Assembly: GCF_014290175.1 (NCBI RefSeq)
Contig: NZ_JACOOR010000005.1
Span: forward strand, 1 to 64,000
DNA length: 64,000 bases
Direction: 5' to 3'
Origin: Anaerosacchariphilus hominis
GTDB taxonomy: Bacteria > Bacillota > Clostridia > Lachnospirales > Lachnospiraceae
Numbering within the stretch: position 1 is the stretch's first letter; the number at the start of each line of letters is the position of its first letter. The notes beneath the pieces are model-generated. The model was not told where the DNA came from. It saw nothing but the letters and a program-made list of their open reading frames with translations, and ran no database searches. A program made the position numbers and the translations under genes. Shown here one piece after another: positions 41,925 through 51,034 of the stretch.

Positions 41925-42176
41925 AGCAGGTGAGAATCGATCTGACAATGTTCCTGATTTTCCATACTGCAAAAAACATTGGTATTGATGAAAAATCCCT
42001 CTCCCTTTTCAAAGCTCCGCTCCTGACCTGCTGTCAGCAGACGCATACTGCCCTCCCGGACATAGACAAATTCTACCTCCTCATGCCAGTGCCAGGGAAT
42101 ATTATTACCGCTATCTTCACCGCTGTTATTCTGCTCTGTGTTCTTGAGGAAAGCATGAAAAACGGAAACATCTAAA
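41925..42176 (-). pseudogene. AraC-family regulator, cupin-domain fragment
   Basis: The minus-strand frame reads NIPWHWHEEVEFVYVREGSM, RLLTAGQERSFEKGEGFFIN and NTNVFCSMENQEHCQIDSHL, the N-terminal cupin of an AraC regulator. The first residues and the whole DNA-binding domain are missing. It marks the right border of the AT-rich island. Confidence 0.75.
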
Positions 42177-42179
42177 CCC

Positions 42180-42222
42180 CAAAATAAGGGTTTCCGGAAG
42201 CAAAGCTCCGGAAGCCCTTATT
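42180..42222 (-). terminator. Terminator after the lipoprotein operon
   Basis: AATAAGGG and CCCTTATT (42,183-42,222) flank an inner TTTCCGGA/TCCGGAA stem; TTATTTT follows on the minus strand. Confidence 0.8.
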
Positions 42223-42233
42223 CCATACACGTT

Positions 42234-43616
42234 TTATTTCCAATGAATGACCGCTTCCACGGAATCAGTATACTGGTCGTCGCTGATAGCTTTATAGCGG
42301 GAACCACTATACCAGTCGGTGAAGCCATTGTCAATCTTGTAGATCTCCCCGGTTTCCGTATCCACAATACGCTCATAACCCAGGGTAGCGTCGCTCTGCT
42401 TCTGGCTCATAATATCCTGGCTCTTATTGCGGTTTTCCCAGGAGGACATGATACTGTCGGACATTTCGCTGGCTGACTGACTGAGAGACTGGGAAGTATC
42501 CGCCGCCTGATTACTCTGAGACATGGCAAAGCTCTGGAATTCCCGGGTGTAGTCCAGGCTGCTCAGGCTCTTGCTTAAGGTGGGCTGCCAGTCCTGAAAA
42601 GTACCCTTTTCCGCGCTGAGTACCGTCAGATTATAGACGGAATAATACCCCATTCCCGTGCCCATGGCAAAGGGTACCACGTCCGCTGTGAACATCCCCT
42701 CTCCCGCCGTTCCGTCCTGGGTGAAATCCGCCCGGAGAATGGCCGGAGAAATGGAGACGCTGCTCATTCCCTGGGTGCTTTCAAAACTCTCTGTTACAGA
42801 AAAATCTGCAATGTACGGTGTCTGAATATCCGCGTAATCAGCTGTTGCATTCATTGCGTCTGCAAACTGTGGGAATATTTCAAAGACTCCCTGTGTCGAT
42901 ACATTCGTAAGAATAGGATATTTTCCAAACAAGTCACTGGAAAGCGCCATCATGGCCCGGGAATTCTCATCCGGAAACATCGGCTCCATTTTCAGCATAA
43001 AGAAGATTTGATTCACCGGCTTCTCCGGATCAAAAACATGAATCGCGTGAAACATACCGGTATACATGGCAGAAGATCGCACGGTCCAGCCTTCCGGAAT
43101 ATCCATGCTGAATTCCGTACAGCTATAGGGCACCAGAGCCTGTGCAGACGCCAGCGGCTCTACCGTCCAGCTTTCCTCGACAGACTGTTCTGACGCCGCT
43201 CCTGCTGCCAAAGTCTCCTGCCCCGCCTTGGGAGCGTCCGGGGACGCCAGGCTTCCGGGTCTTGTAAATACCATCTCCGTATCTTCGTTGGCTATGGTCA
43301 GTACCCCATCCTCCAGCGTATAGCTGTCGGCCACACCGTCCGTAGTGATACTGCTCCCGTCCCAGGTCAGCTCATAGACCAAACCGTCATATTCCATGGT
43401 TCCGGTTCCATCTTCCAAAAGCGACAGAGTCATGGTGATATCACTGTTATCCAGATCTTCTTTTCCAAGCGTCATGCCACTGTAACTCATACTGACCAGC
43501 TCCCAGTCTCCTGCCGCCGTATCCGCCAGAGCCTGTTCCTCCTTCGTCTTTCCGCCGCAGCCGCTCAGCAAAAGTCCTGTCAAAAGCACTGCTAAAAGTC
43601 TCTTCACATATCTCAT
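42234..43616 (-). CDS. Lipoprotein of unknown function (long)
   Basis: A 460-residue exported lipoprotein with lipobox LLLSGC (Cys at about residue 20). Residues 30-110 resemble a small beta-rich lipocalin-like repeat (ITMTLSLLEDGTGTMEYDGL), followed by a Gln/Ser-rich stretch (SNQAADTSQSLSQSASEMSD) and a C-terminal piece with RIVDTETGEIYKIDNGFTDW. The start overlaps the stop of the 43,613 gene by 4 bases. It is the third gene of the LuxR operon. Confidence 0.75.
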   Translation of the reverse strand: MRYVKRLLAVLLTGLLLSGCGGKTKEEQALADTAAGDWELVSMSYSGMTLGKEDLDNSDITMTLSLLEDGTGTMEYDGLVYELTWDGSSITTDGVADSYTLEDGVLTIANEDTEMVFTRPGSLASPDAPKAGQETLAAGAASEQSVEESWTVEPLASAQALVPYSCTEFSMDIPEGWTVRSSAMYTGMFHAIHVFDPEKPVNQIFFMLKMEPMFPDENSRAMMALSSDLFGKYPILTNVSTQGVFEIFPQFADAMNATADYADIQTPYIADFSVTESFESTQGMSSVSISPAILRADFTQDGTAGEGMFTADVVPFAMGTGMGYYSVYNLTVLSAEKGTFQDWQPTLSKSLSSLDYTREFQSFAMSQSNQAADTSQSLSQSASEMSDSIMSSWENRNKSQDIMSQKQSDATLGYERIVDTETGEIYKIDNGFTDWYSGSRYKAISDDQYTDSVEAVIHWK

Positions 43617-44683
43617 AGCATTCCCTCCCCTTCCAGTTCGTCCTTCAAAAGCAGCCTTATCCTGTTCCAGCCTTCCGTCTTATAATACCTTTCATTTCGA
43701 CGCAGATTCCCCGCTTCGAATTCCAGTCTCCAGGTGCTTCCGTCCGCAAAGGTAAAAATCAGCGTATCCCCTGCGTCTGAGGCTCTCTCGTCAGTTTTCT
43801 CTCCAATCTCCAGCTTCTTCACCGCTTCCAGGCACTCCGCAATTACAGTCCCACCTGTAAGCTCCCATTCCTGGCGGGCTTCCGCATCCTGTATATAGGT
43901 CAGCTTCGACGGGGTTCCCATATATTCCGCCAGTTCTGCCAGGGAAAGTTCCGGCAGCTTTACTTCATTTCCGAACACATCGTCCTTCCCTTTTCCATAA
44001 GCGTCCACCGTATACCAGGCGGAAGTACCCGTGTGGCTGGTTTCTTCATCATCCTGTACTATTTCGTAAAGATGAATCGTAAGGGTCCCGTCCCCGTTAT
44101 CGACGCATTCTGTCTCTGGCGCGAGGAAATTCGCCTCCTTCTGATAATACGCCCGGGCCATAGCCACAAGCTCCCTGTCCTGCCAGGGTGCCAGACTGTC
44201 TGTCTCCGCCTGTTTTTCTCCTGCCGGAGCGCTCCCCGGCTTCCAGTCTGAAGCCGTCAGCGTGTATTCCCCGGTTTCCAGGTTATCGGAAGCCCCTCCG
44301 GCCAGAAGATCCGTATCTCTCTCCACCTCCATGATAACCCGCTCCGGATAAAATGAAAAATCAAATTTCCGGAAAGAAGCGGTCAAATCCACACCCTGCC
44401 CATCAATCACCTGCTCCACAGAAGCCTTTGCCCCTTTTCCCGGTAAAAGCTTCAGCTCGTAGATATTCTCGGTATACTCCGGTGAGCCGGACTGGAAAAA
44501 GCAGTGCAGCCGGATCCCGTTTTCTGTCTCCAGGCCATACTTTATATGGCCGCTTTCGTCCTGACAGGCATAGCCCTGATAGGCCTCATAGGTATCCGCA
44601 GCCTCTTTTTGCGCGCTGCAGCCCCACAGCATGACTGCGGCCACCAGAAGCGCCATTCCTCTAATCCTCTGTCTCCTTTTCAT
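43613..44683 (-). CDS. Lipoprotein of unknown function
   Basis: A 356-residue protein with signal MALLVAAVMLWGC (lipobox MLWGC, Cys near residue 22). The mature part holds NGDGTLTIHLYEIVQDDEET and SAWYTVDAYGKGKDDVFG. I know no family. It overlaps the upstream LuxR gene by 23 bases and the next lipoprotein by 4, so all three are coupled. Confidence 0.72.
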   Translation of the reverse strand: MKRRQRIRGMALLVAAVMLWGCSAQKEAADTYEAYQGYACQDESGHIKYGLETENGIRLHCFFQSGSPEYTENIYELKLLPGKGAKASVEQVIDGQGVDLTASFRKFDFSFYPERVIMEVERDTDLLAGGASDNLETGEYTLTASDWKPGSAPAGEKQAETDSLAPWQDRELVAMARAYYQKEANFLAPETECVDNGDGTLTIHLYEIVQDDEETSHTGTSAWYTVDAYGKGKDDVFGNEVKLPELSLAELAEYMGTPSKLTYIQDAEARQEWELTGGTVIAECLEAVKKLEIGEKTDERASDAGDTLIFTFADGSTWRLEFEAGNLRRNERYYKTEGWNRIRLLLKDELEGEGML

Positions 44684-46091
44684 TTCTTATCCCCCTGTCG
44701 TATCGATAATAAAACTGAACCAATCCGATTCTGGATTTTGTCCCCGTCTTTTCATTGAGACTGGTAAGGTGCCGGTACAGCGCCGCCCGGGATATCATCA
44801 GCTCCTCTGCTATGTCCTGGACATTTTCATCTGATACCAGCAAAACCTTCAGCACCTCTCTTTCCCGTTCCGTCAGCGAAAAGCTGTCGGCAAAGATCCG
44901 CAGCCGTTCCTCCTCGCTTCTCTGAGCGGATTTCTTCTCACCGGCTTCCTTTTTCCTTTCTCCCGGACGGATCGCGCCGGAATAAAGAAAAAACAAGACA
45001 GAAATCAATACAAGCAATCCAAGCAGAATACTGTCTTTTACAACCGGACTTCCCGACTTCAGAAGAAGCAGGGACAGGGAGCCGGTGCCAAAGGCGCAGA
45101 TATTATTGACGGCCCTGCCCAGTCCCGCCCAGAGCCTCGGACATTTCATCCGGGCAGAAAGCCGCATAAAGCTGCTTGTAAAGAATACCACAAAGAACCC
45201 GGCGGACAGATAGAACACAGCCAGTCCGGCCCGGAAGGAGCCTCCGTTTTCCAACACCACGATACAGAGAACCGACAGCACCGTCACACAGTACATGAAA
45301 AGATTCACATACCGGTGTTCCCGGCTGTCAAACAGGATACCAGCCAGAAGTCCGCTTCCTGCCAGAAGAAGCCGGGGCCACTGTCCCACGTCCCCTCGGC
45401 CTGCCACGTGTACCAGCGTCACTGCTGCATCCAGTGTAGAAAAAATGCAGGTAATCAGCGCCACGACCAGAATCAGCCAGATCCCCGCCCTTCCGGCGTT
45501 CTCCGGCGCAGCTTCTCCGGGAATTTCTGCCATTTCCGGTTCCCCGGCCTCCACATTCAGAAGCAGTACCGAAAAGATGGCTGCGGAGACAGCCAGAACC
45601 ACCGATTCGACCATATCGTTTTTCACCAGGTTGTTATTCAAAAACTGAAGAAAAATTCCGGCTGCATAGGAGATACCGACTGTCCTGGCCAGCCGCTCCT
45701 GCTCCGCCCTCTGCGCCAGCCAGTAGTGTACTGCACTCCCGGCCATTCCCATCAGAATGAAGCAAAGGCAGCCAGCCGTCACAATCGCCCTGTAAGAGGT
45801 ATGCTGCCAGATCACGAAAATACAAATCACACCGGCCAGAGCTCCTGCAAATACCAGAATCTGCCGAAGCTTTTCCTTTACTTTTCCATAGAAAGCCATC
45901 GCAGGATAAAGGAGAAATCCCAGAACGCTGGATCCCAATACATAGCCCTGGGCCGTCACCACCTGCTCCGGTCCTGTAACCAGAGCCGCCATATTATCAA
46001 ACTGATATTCGGTTCCCAAAAAAATAAAATTGAAAAATGCCAGCGCCAGCATAAGTGTGAGCACATTTCCATCTATCTTTTGTAGTTTCAT
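44661..46091 (-). CDS. Membrane-spanning LuxR-type regulator
   Basis: The 476-residue protein has about twelve hydrophobic helices (residues 10-385), a charged linker, and a C-terminal LuxR HTH (LTEREREVLKVLLVSDENVQ, then ISRAALYRHLTSLNEKTGTK). Proteins with an MFS-like membrane half and a LuxR tail are known in gut Firmicutes and Actinobacteria; their signals are unknown. GGAGTG precedes the start. It leads the operon with two lipoproteins, perhaps its own targets. Confidence 0.8.
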   Translation of the reverse strand: MKLQKIDGNVLTLMLALAFFNFIFLGTEYQFDNMAALVTGPEQVVTAQGYVLGSSVLGFLLYPAMAFYGKVKEKLRQILVFAGALAGVICIFVIWQHTSYRAIVTAGCLCFILMGMAGSAVHYWLAQRAEQERLARTVGISYAAGIFLQFLNNNLVKNDMVESVVLAVSAAIFSVLLLNVEAGEPEMAEIPGEAAPENAGRAGIWLILVVALITCIFSTLDAAVTLVHVAGRGDVGQWPRLLLAGSGLLAGILFDSREHRYVNLFMYCVTVLSVLCIVVLENGGSFRAGLAVFYLSAGFFVVFFTSSFMRLSARMKCPRLWAGLGRAVNNICAFGTGSLSLLLLKSGSPVVKDSILLGLLVLISVLFFLYSGAIRPGERKKEAGEKKSAQRSEEERLRIFADSFSLTEREREVLKVLLVSDENVQDIAEELMISRAALYRHLTSLNEKTGTKSRIGLVQFYYRYDRGIRNEKETED

Positions 46092-46339
46092 CTACTTTCA
46101 CTCCGTTTGTATCAGTCTTTGATAATTTTATTATAAACAAAAGTCTCACTTCCACAAGGTGACATTCGTCTCAAACTCTTCTTTTTCTTTCAAAAGGCTC
46201 TTTTTTCTCTTCTGTCCTCTTTTCTGTGGATCCGTTGCAAATGATACATTTGTCAACTGCAAGACCTTTTCTGCCTGTGTTAGACTGAAGACAACCGTAT
46301 CAGGCCAAAGAATAAAACCACTGAAAGGAGAGTCCCTCT

Positions 46340-47587
46340 ATGGAATACCAGGAAGTAAAATGCAGAAACTGCGGAAGCCCCATGCGCGTCCCGGATACTG
46401 CCAACCGAATCCGCTGCCCTTACTGCGACACCGAATACATTTTAAAATCTCACAACAATCAGAAAAATTCCGTCCATATTATCAACTACGGCGGACGGGG
46501 CGCGCTGTTTCAGTCCTACCTTCCTTCCGGGTGGGATTACCGCGTCTTTGATGACATTGATTCCGTCTCCACACTGGCCACTGTATGCAAAGGACTTCAG
46601 GTTTTTCCACAGGACATGTCCGCCCAGCTTCTGTTCTATCCCTTTGCCTTCTACAGAGATTCCTCGCCAAGGGCTTCTATCTTTTTCTCCCTGGGGATTC
46701 CGGGACTGGCCTCTGGAGGCGAATATCAGTTAGATCCTATGTCCATGGCCTGCAACTGCCAATGGCTTGATCTTCCCCAGTATGCCCGGCGAAGAATTAT
46801 CGGTATCGTCTCACGCCTTCTTCCGGGTTCTCTTTCTGAACCGGAGATCTATCCGGTCTCCGGGGAAGCCCTGCAGCCAAAAGCTCTGCTTTTTCAGCAG
46901 ACAGCCTCCCGGAAGCTTCAGAAACAGACAAACGTATTTCCCGGCAAATTTGCCTTTCGGATCTCGGCAGGCGGTCAGCTTTATGAAGGCTTTTTTGCTA
47001 CCATTCTCGCCCGGGTTCCGAAAAATCCAAATGCTTCCTCCGGAGATCGGATTACGGATTTTCTGAAAAAAGGAACCGCCTTTATGGGCGCTATGTACGG
47101 CATTGGCGGTCCGGATACCTCCAACTGGGGCCGGGCCTTCGATGCCCTGATTCTCTCTCATTCTTCCGGCTCTGCCGCTTCCTCCTGTGAGGCTGTCTTT
47201 GACCGTTTCCTGAAGGAACTGAAATATGGCCCCCTCTATTTCGCGCTTCAGGAGGAGGAGCTCCAGCGCGTCCGGCAGGTACAGCTTCAGGGAGCCATGA
47301 CCCGGCAGCAGAATGCCATACGTGCTTCCCAGAACCTTTCCCGCACACTTTCCGAGACCTCAGACATCGTCAATCAGGCCTGCCAGGATCACAGCCGACA
47401 AATGGATCACATTTACGCCCATTCCACCGATGGTATCCGGGGTGTGGAAAATTATCGGGATTCCTATGGAAACACCTATCAGGCAGATGTGAGATACGAT
47501 CACATCTATAAAAACGGAGACACCTTTGTGGGCAGTGCCGACGGCAGCCTCAAGCTGGGTCCCGACTGGGAGGAATTGAAGAAATAG
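46340..47587 (+). CDS. Zinc-ribbon protein of unknown function
   Basis: The 415-residue protein opens with a rubredoxin-like knuckle CRNCGSPM and CPYCDTEYIL (residues 8-36). The rest is soluble: an alpha/beta core of about 270 residues, a Gln-rich helix (QVQLQGAMTRQQNAIRASQN) and a beta tail DTFVGSADGSLKLGPDWEEL. No enzyme motif was found. AAAGGAG precedes the ATG. It stands alone; 248 bases separate it from the divergent LuxR gene. Confidence 0.72.
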   Translation: MEYQEVKCRNCGSPMRVPDTANRIRCPYCDTEYILKSHNNQKNSVHIINYGGRGALFQSYLPSGWDYRVFDDIDSVSTLATVCKGLQVFPQDMSAQLLFYPFAFYRDSSPRASIFFSLGIPGLASGGEYQLDPMSMACNCQWLDLPQYARRRIIGIVSRLLPGSLSEPEIYPVSGEALQPKALLFQQTASRKLQKQTNVFPGKFAFRISAGGQLYEGFFATILARVPKNPNASSGDRITDFLKKGTAFMGAMYGIGGPDTSNWGRAFDALILSHSSGSAASSCEAVFDRFLKELKYGPLYFALQEEELQRVRQVQLQGAMTRQQNAIRASQNLSRTLSETSDIVNQACQDHSRQMDHIYAHSTDGIRGVENYRDSYGNTYQADVRYDHIYKNGDTFVGSADGSLKLGPDWEELKK

Positions 47588-47631
47588 CGGAATTGTCGGG
47601 ACTGCTCACTTCCACTCTGCGCTATTACGCC

Positions 47632-47660
47632 AAAAAAGGGAGGCTGCCGCAGCCTCCCTT
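47632..47660 (-). terminator. Terminator after ogt
   Basis: AAGGGAGGCTG (47,636-47,646) and CAGCCTCCCTT (47,650-47,660) pair perfectly around a 3-base loop, with TTTTTT on the minus strand. Confidence 0.9.
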
Positions 47661-47661
47661 A

Positions 47662-48231
47662 TCAGATTTCCTGTAACTTATTTTTGATGTTTTTACTATA
47701 GCAGGAGAAAGACCTTTTCGGGATAAAGAAGCCACTCATATCCGTATGCTCCAGCTCCAGCAACGCTATTTTTTTGTCCATTCCGCCCGCATATCCTGTC
47801 AGACTGCCATCCGTACCTACCACGCGATGGCAGGGAATAATAATGGATACCCCGTTGTGCCCCACTGCTCCGCCGACTGCCTGAGCAGACATATGGGGAA
47901 CCTTTTGTATGTCCGCCATCCTGCGGGCGATCTCACCGTAGGTCATGGTCTGCCCATAAGGAATCTGTAATAATATCTGCCATACCGCCTGCCGGAATGC
48001 GGAACCGACGGGATGAAGCGACGGTATAAAGTCTGGTTCTTTCCCGGAAAAATAAATATCCAGCCATTGTTTTGCTTCTGCCAGGACAGGTGTTTCCCGG
48101 GAAATATGTTCTCCCGGAAGCGTATTGGCGAAGTATTTCTGTCCTTCAAACCACAGACCGATCAGGCCGATTTCATCCGCAGCCAGTAATATATCACCCA
48201 GCAGTGATTTGTATGTATCTGTATATACCAT
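47662..48231 (-). CDS. ogt: Methylated-DNA-protein-cysteine methyltransferase
   Basis: A 189-residue O6-alkylguanine DNA alkyltransferase. The acceptor cysteine is in IIIPCHRVVGTDGSLTGYAG, and the DNA-binding region has IPYGQTMTYGEIARRMADI. It removes the alkyl group from guanine and is consumed. The N-terminal half is the shorter Ogt type. The C-terminal ~15 residues are extra and basic. Confidence 0.95.
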   Translation of the reverse strand: MVYTDTYKSLLGDILLAADEIGLIGLWFEGQKYFANTLPGEHISRETPVLAEAKQWLDIYFSGKEPDFIPSLHPVGSAFRQAVWQILLQIPYGQTMTYGEIARRMADIQKVPHMSAQAVGGAVGHNGVSIIIPCHRVVGTDGSLTGYAGGMDKKIALLELEHTDMSGFFIPKRSFSCYSKNIKNKLQEI

Positions 48232-48240
48232 AGCTATACC

Positions 48241-49293
48241 TTAAATATTGTTATCAAAATAGTTGATCTGCATGGCATTTCGTACAGCATACAGGGTCTC
48301 GGCCGCTTTCTTCTCAGCCTTCTCGCTGCCTGCCCGCAGGATCTCTTTGACCTCTGGCAGGCGCTGCTCCCACTCCTTCCGGCGTTCCCGGATAGGCGCA
48401 AGCTCTGCCTGCATGACATTATTCAGGAACTTCTTCACAGTCACGTCTCCCAGGCCGCCGCGCTCATAATGAGCTTTGAGTTCATCCAGATTCTGATAGT
48501 CCGACAGGAACTTGGTAAAGTGCTCTGGCCGGCTGAATGCCTCCAGATAGATGAAGACCGGGTTGTTTTCCGTATGGCCCGGATCGTCCCTGCGGAGATG
48601 GGTCGGATCCGTAAACATGGACATGATTTTCTTTTTCACGTCCTCCGGTTCATCCGACAGGTAAATGCAGTTGCCCAGAGACTTGCTCATCTTTGCCTTG
48701 CCGTCGATACCCGGCAGGCGCAGGCAGGCCTGGTTGGATGGCAGCACAATCTTCGGTTCGGTCAGGGTCTCGCCGTAGAGGTCATTGAACTTCCGGACGA
48801 TTTCCCGGGTCTGCTCCAGCATCGGCTCCTGATCCTCTCCGGCCGGAACTGCCGTAGCCTGAAACGCAGTGATATCTGCCGCCTGGCTGATGGGATAACA
48901 GAAAAAGCCCACCGGAATGCTGGTCTCGAAATTCTTCTGCTTGATCTCGGCCTTTACCGTCGGATTCCGCTGCAGTCTGGATACCGTCACAAGGTTCATA
49001 TAGTAGAAGGAAAGCTCGGTAAGCTGCGGCACCATAGACTGGATAAAGATACAGGACTTTTCCGGCTCCAAACCGCAGGCCAGATAGTCCAACGCTACCT
49101 GCATGATATTCTGACGCACCTTCTCCGGATGCTCCGCATTGTCCGTCAGTGCCTGGGCGTCCGCGATCATAATATAAATCTCATCATACGCGCCGGAATT
49201 CTGCAGCCGCACGCGCTCCTTCAGGGAACCCACATAATGTCCCACATGCAGGCGTCCTGTGGGCCGGTCGCCGGTTAAAATAATCTGTTTCAT
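48241..49293 (-). CDS. trpS: Tryptophanyl-tRNA synthetase
   Basis: A 350-residue class I synthetase. It has the HIGH-like GRLHVGHYVGS and the KMSKS loop GKAKMSKSLGN, plus ADAQALTDN and SQAADITAFQATAVPAGEDQ that line the tryptophan and ATP pocket. The ATG at 49,291-49,293 is chosen because AGGAGTGG lies 8 bases upstream; an ATG one codon earlier is equally possible. No T-box leader is seen in the short upstream gap. Confidence 0.97.
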   Translation of the reverse strand: MKQIILTGDRPTGRLHVGHYVGSLKERVRLQNSGAYDEIYIMIADAQALTDNAEHPEKVRQNIMQVALDYLACGLEPEKSCIFIQSMVPQLTELSFYYMNLVTVSRLQRNPTVKAEIKQKNFETSIPVGFFCYPISQAADITAFQATAVPAGEDQEPMLEQTREIVRKFNDLYGETLTEPKIVLPSNQACLRLPGIDGKAKMSKSLGNCIYLSDEPEDVKKKIMSMFTDPTHLRRDDPGHTENNPVFIYLEAFSRPEHFTKFLSDYQNLDELKAHYERGGLGDVTVKKFLNNVMQAELAPIRERRKEWEQRLPEVKEILRAGSEKAEKKAAETLYAVRNAMQINYFDNNI

Positions 49294-49335
49294 CATTTCC
49301 ACTCCTGTTCTAAGATATCCTTCAGGCATTGCTTT

Positions 49336-49557
49336 TTACTCACTAAAAGTATAGCGAATAAGATATCCTTTGGAATCTCCGGTAATGATCGTCACATCTC
49401 CGTTCGGATTCTCGATGATCTCCAGAATCGGGTATTTGCCATGCTCCCGCACATAGCTTTCCGGGCTCTCTGCCTCTGCCTCGATAAATTCTTTCTTGGC
49501 ATGGGAAGCTCCGCCGCAGGGATTCATAGTTTCTACTAAAATTTCATACTCTTTCAT
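49336..49557 (-). CDS. Small protein of unknown function, 73 residues
   Basis: The frame MKEYEILVETMNPCGGASHA opens after AAGGAGACC and ends RYTFSE. It is acidic with a short beta pattern (KYPILEIIENPNGDVTIITG). No family known to me. It lies 42 bases upstream of trpS on the transcript. Confidence 0.65.
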   Translation of the reverse strand: MKEYEILVETMNPCGGASHAKKEFIEAEAESPESYVREHGKYPILEIIENPNGDVTIITGDSKGYLIRYTFSE

Positions 49558-49641
49558 GATACCGGTCTCCTTTTCAAAGATTGATGTCTTTATTATAGCC
49601 AATCTTTCGCCGGGAATCAAAAGACATTTTCACTAAATTTT

Positions 49642-50880
49642 TTATTTACTTACCTTCTGTCCAATCACATACAGCAGTGCTGCCACCGCCATACCATTGA
49701 TGGACGCAATACCCCAGGACAGCACATTTGCCACAACGGCGCCTGCGATGACACCGATCACCGCGAACCAGTTCACAGTAGCCAGCGGCGCGTGTTCGTC
49801 CTCGTAGTCTTTCTTGTTCATAAAATAAGACAGCACCAGAATGATACCCACCGGCGGCAGAGTACAGTTCAGAATGTTCAGCCAGCCGCAGAAGTTGTAG
49901 TACAGCCATACGGAAAGCAGCGTTCCGATGATGCCGGCCACCAGAACCATGGGCTTTTTCTTCTGATGGAAGATATTTGCCAGACCCAGTCCGGAGGTGT
50001 ACAGAGCGTTATCGTTGGTGGTCCAGATGTTCAGGCCCAGCACCAGAACTGCCAGGTAAAACAGATTCAGACGCAGCATGACCTCGAAGATATCATTTCC
50101 GCCTACGAAAATATAGGCGATGGCGCCGAAGAAGAACATCAGGGAGTTACCGATAAAGAAAGCCACAACCGTCGCGATGGTTCCGGTCTTGGCATCCTTG
50201 GCGAACCGGGTAAAATTCGGCGTGGCCGTTCCGCCCGATACGAAGGAGCCGACTACCAGGCCTGCGCCGCCGACTACACTTAAGGTACCGCTGGATACGG
50301 CAAACTGATCCACGATAGTTCCCTCGCCCTGTGCCACCGCCATCACCATAGCGATGGTTCCGAGAACTGCTACCGCTGGAACAGCAATGTAACTGATGAT
50401 GGTCAGAGATTCGATTCCGAAATAAGCGGACGCGGTCATACAACCACCTGCCAGAATAATCAGCGCCCACATGGCTATCTTACTGTCACCTAAGAACTGA
50501 TTGGCCACCGGAATGGCAAACATGGCCACACCTACGCCAAACCAGCCGATCTGGGTAAAACTGATCATAGCGGAAGACAGATAGGATCCCTTCTCACCGA
50601 AGGCCTTTCTCGCCAGCAAATCCATGCTGAGGCCGGTCTTGGCGCCCACATAGCCCAGAAGTCCTGTATACAATCCCAGAATGCAGCCGCCCAGAATCAA
50701 GGAGCCCAGGAACTCCCAGAAATTCTCGCCTGCTGCCAGCTGCTGACCTACCCACATGCTTGCGGAAAAGAAGGTAAAGCCCAACATAATCATGAACATG
50801 GTCACGAAGCCCTTGCGGCCCTCCTCGGGGACTGCCTGCTCCGCGTAGTCTACGTCTTTTTTTTCTTTCACGTTACTCAT
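49642..50880 (-). CDS. codB: Cytosine permease-type transporter (NCS1 family)
   Basis: A 412-residue protein with twelve helices in the CodB pattern: LGYVGAKTGLSMDLLARKAF-GEKGS, TQIGWFGVGVAMFAIPVANQ, VGSFVSGGTATPNFTRFAKD and NIWTTNDNALYTSGLGLANI. It imports cytosine or a related base with sodium or protons. AGGAGATG precedes the start. No cytosine deaminase gene is nearby; a phosphoribosyltransferase-like gene is upstream. Confidence 0.85.
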   Translation of the reverse strand: MSNVKEKKDVDYAEQAVPEEGRKGFVTMFMIMLGFTFFSASMWVGQQLAAGENFWEFLGSLILGGCILGLYTGLLGYVGAKTGLSMDLLARKAFGEKGSYLSSAMISFTQIGWFGVGVAMFAIPVANQFLGDSKIAMWALIILAGGCMTASAYFGIESLTIISYIAVPAVAVLGTIAMVMAVAQGEGTIVDQFAVSSGTLSVVGGAGLVVGSFVSGGTATPNFTRFAKDAKTGTIATVVAFFIGNSLMFFFGAIAYIFVGGNDIFEVMLRLNLFYLAVLVLGLNIWTTNDNALYTSGLGLANIFHQKKKPMVLVAGIIGTLLSVWLYYNFCGWLNILNCTLPPVGIILVLSYFMNKKDYEDEHAPLATVNWFAVIGVIAGAVVANVLSWGIASINGMAVAALLYVIGQKVSK

Positions 50881-50909
50881 TTTTTCATCTCCTGTTATAT
50901 TTTATTGTT

Positions 50910-50971
50910 AGAAATTTCAAATCCATAAGCCTTATCATGCAAGCATGAACGGCTTCTGCCCTTGAAATTCT
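50910..50971 (-). ncRNA. Structured leader before codB
   Basis: On the minus strand AGAATTTCAAG pairs with TTTGAAATTTCT (50,910-50,921 with 50,961-50,971); inside, AAGCC/GGCTT and CATGC/GCATG make a second stem. It ends about 28 bases before the codB start. It may be an attenuator or a leader RNA; I match it to no known riboswitch. Confidence 0.45.
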
Positions 50972-50978
50972 GCTGCCT

Positions 50979-51024
50979 TAAAAAATCAGGGCGGAACCTT
51001 TTGCATCAGTCCGTCCTGATTTTA
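50979..51024 (-). terminator. Terminator after the PRT-like gene
   Basis: AAATCAGGGCGGA (50,983-50,995) and TCCGTCCTGATTT (51,010-51,022) pair with one G-T wobble, and a T run follows on the minus strand. Confidence 0.85.
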
Positions 51025-51034
51025 AAATTCTTAT

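Noticed and set aside
49294..49335. T-box leader before trpS
   Set aside because: Only about 40 bases separate trpS from the preceding small gene; no T-box sequence is present.
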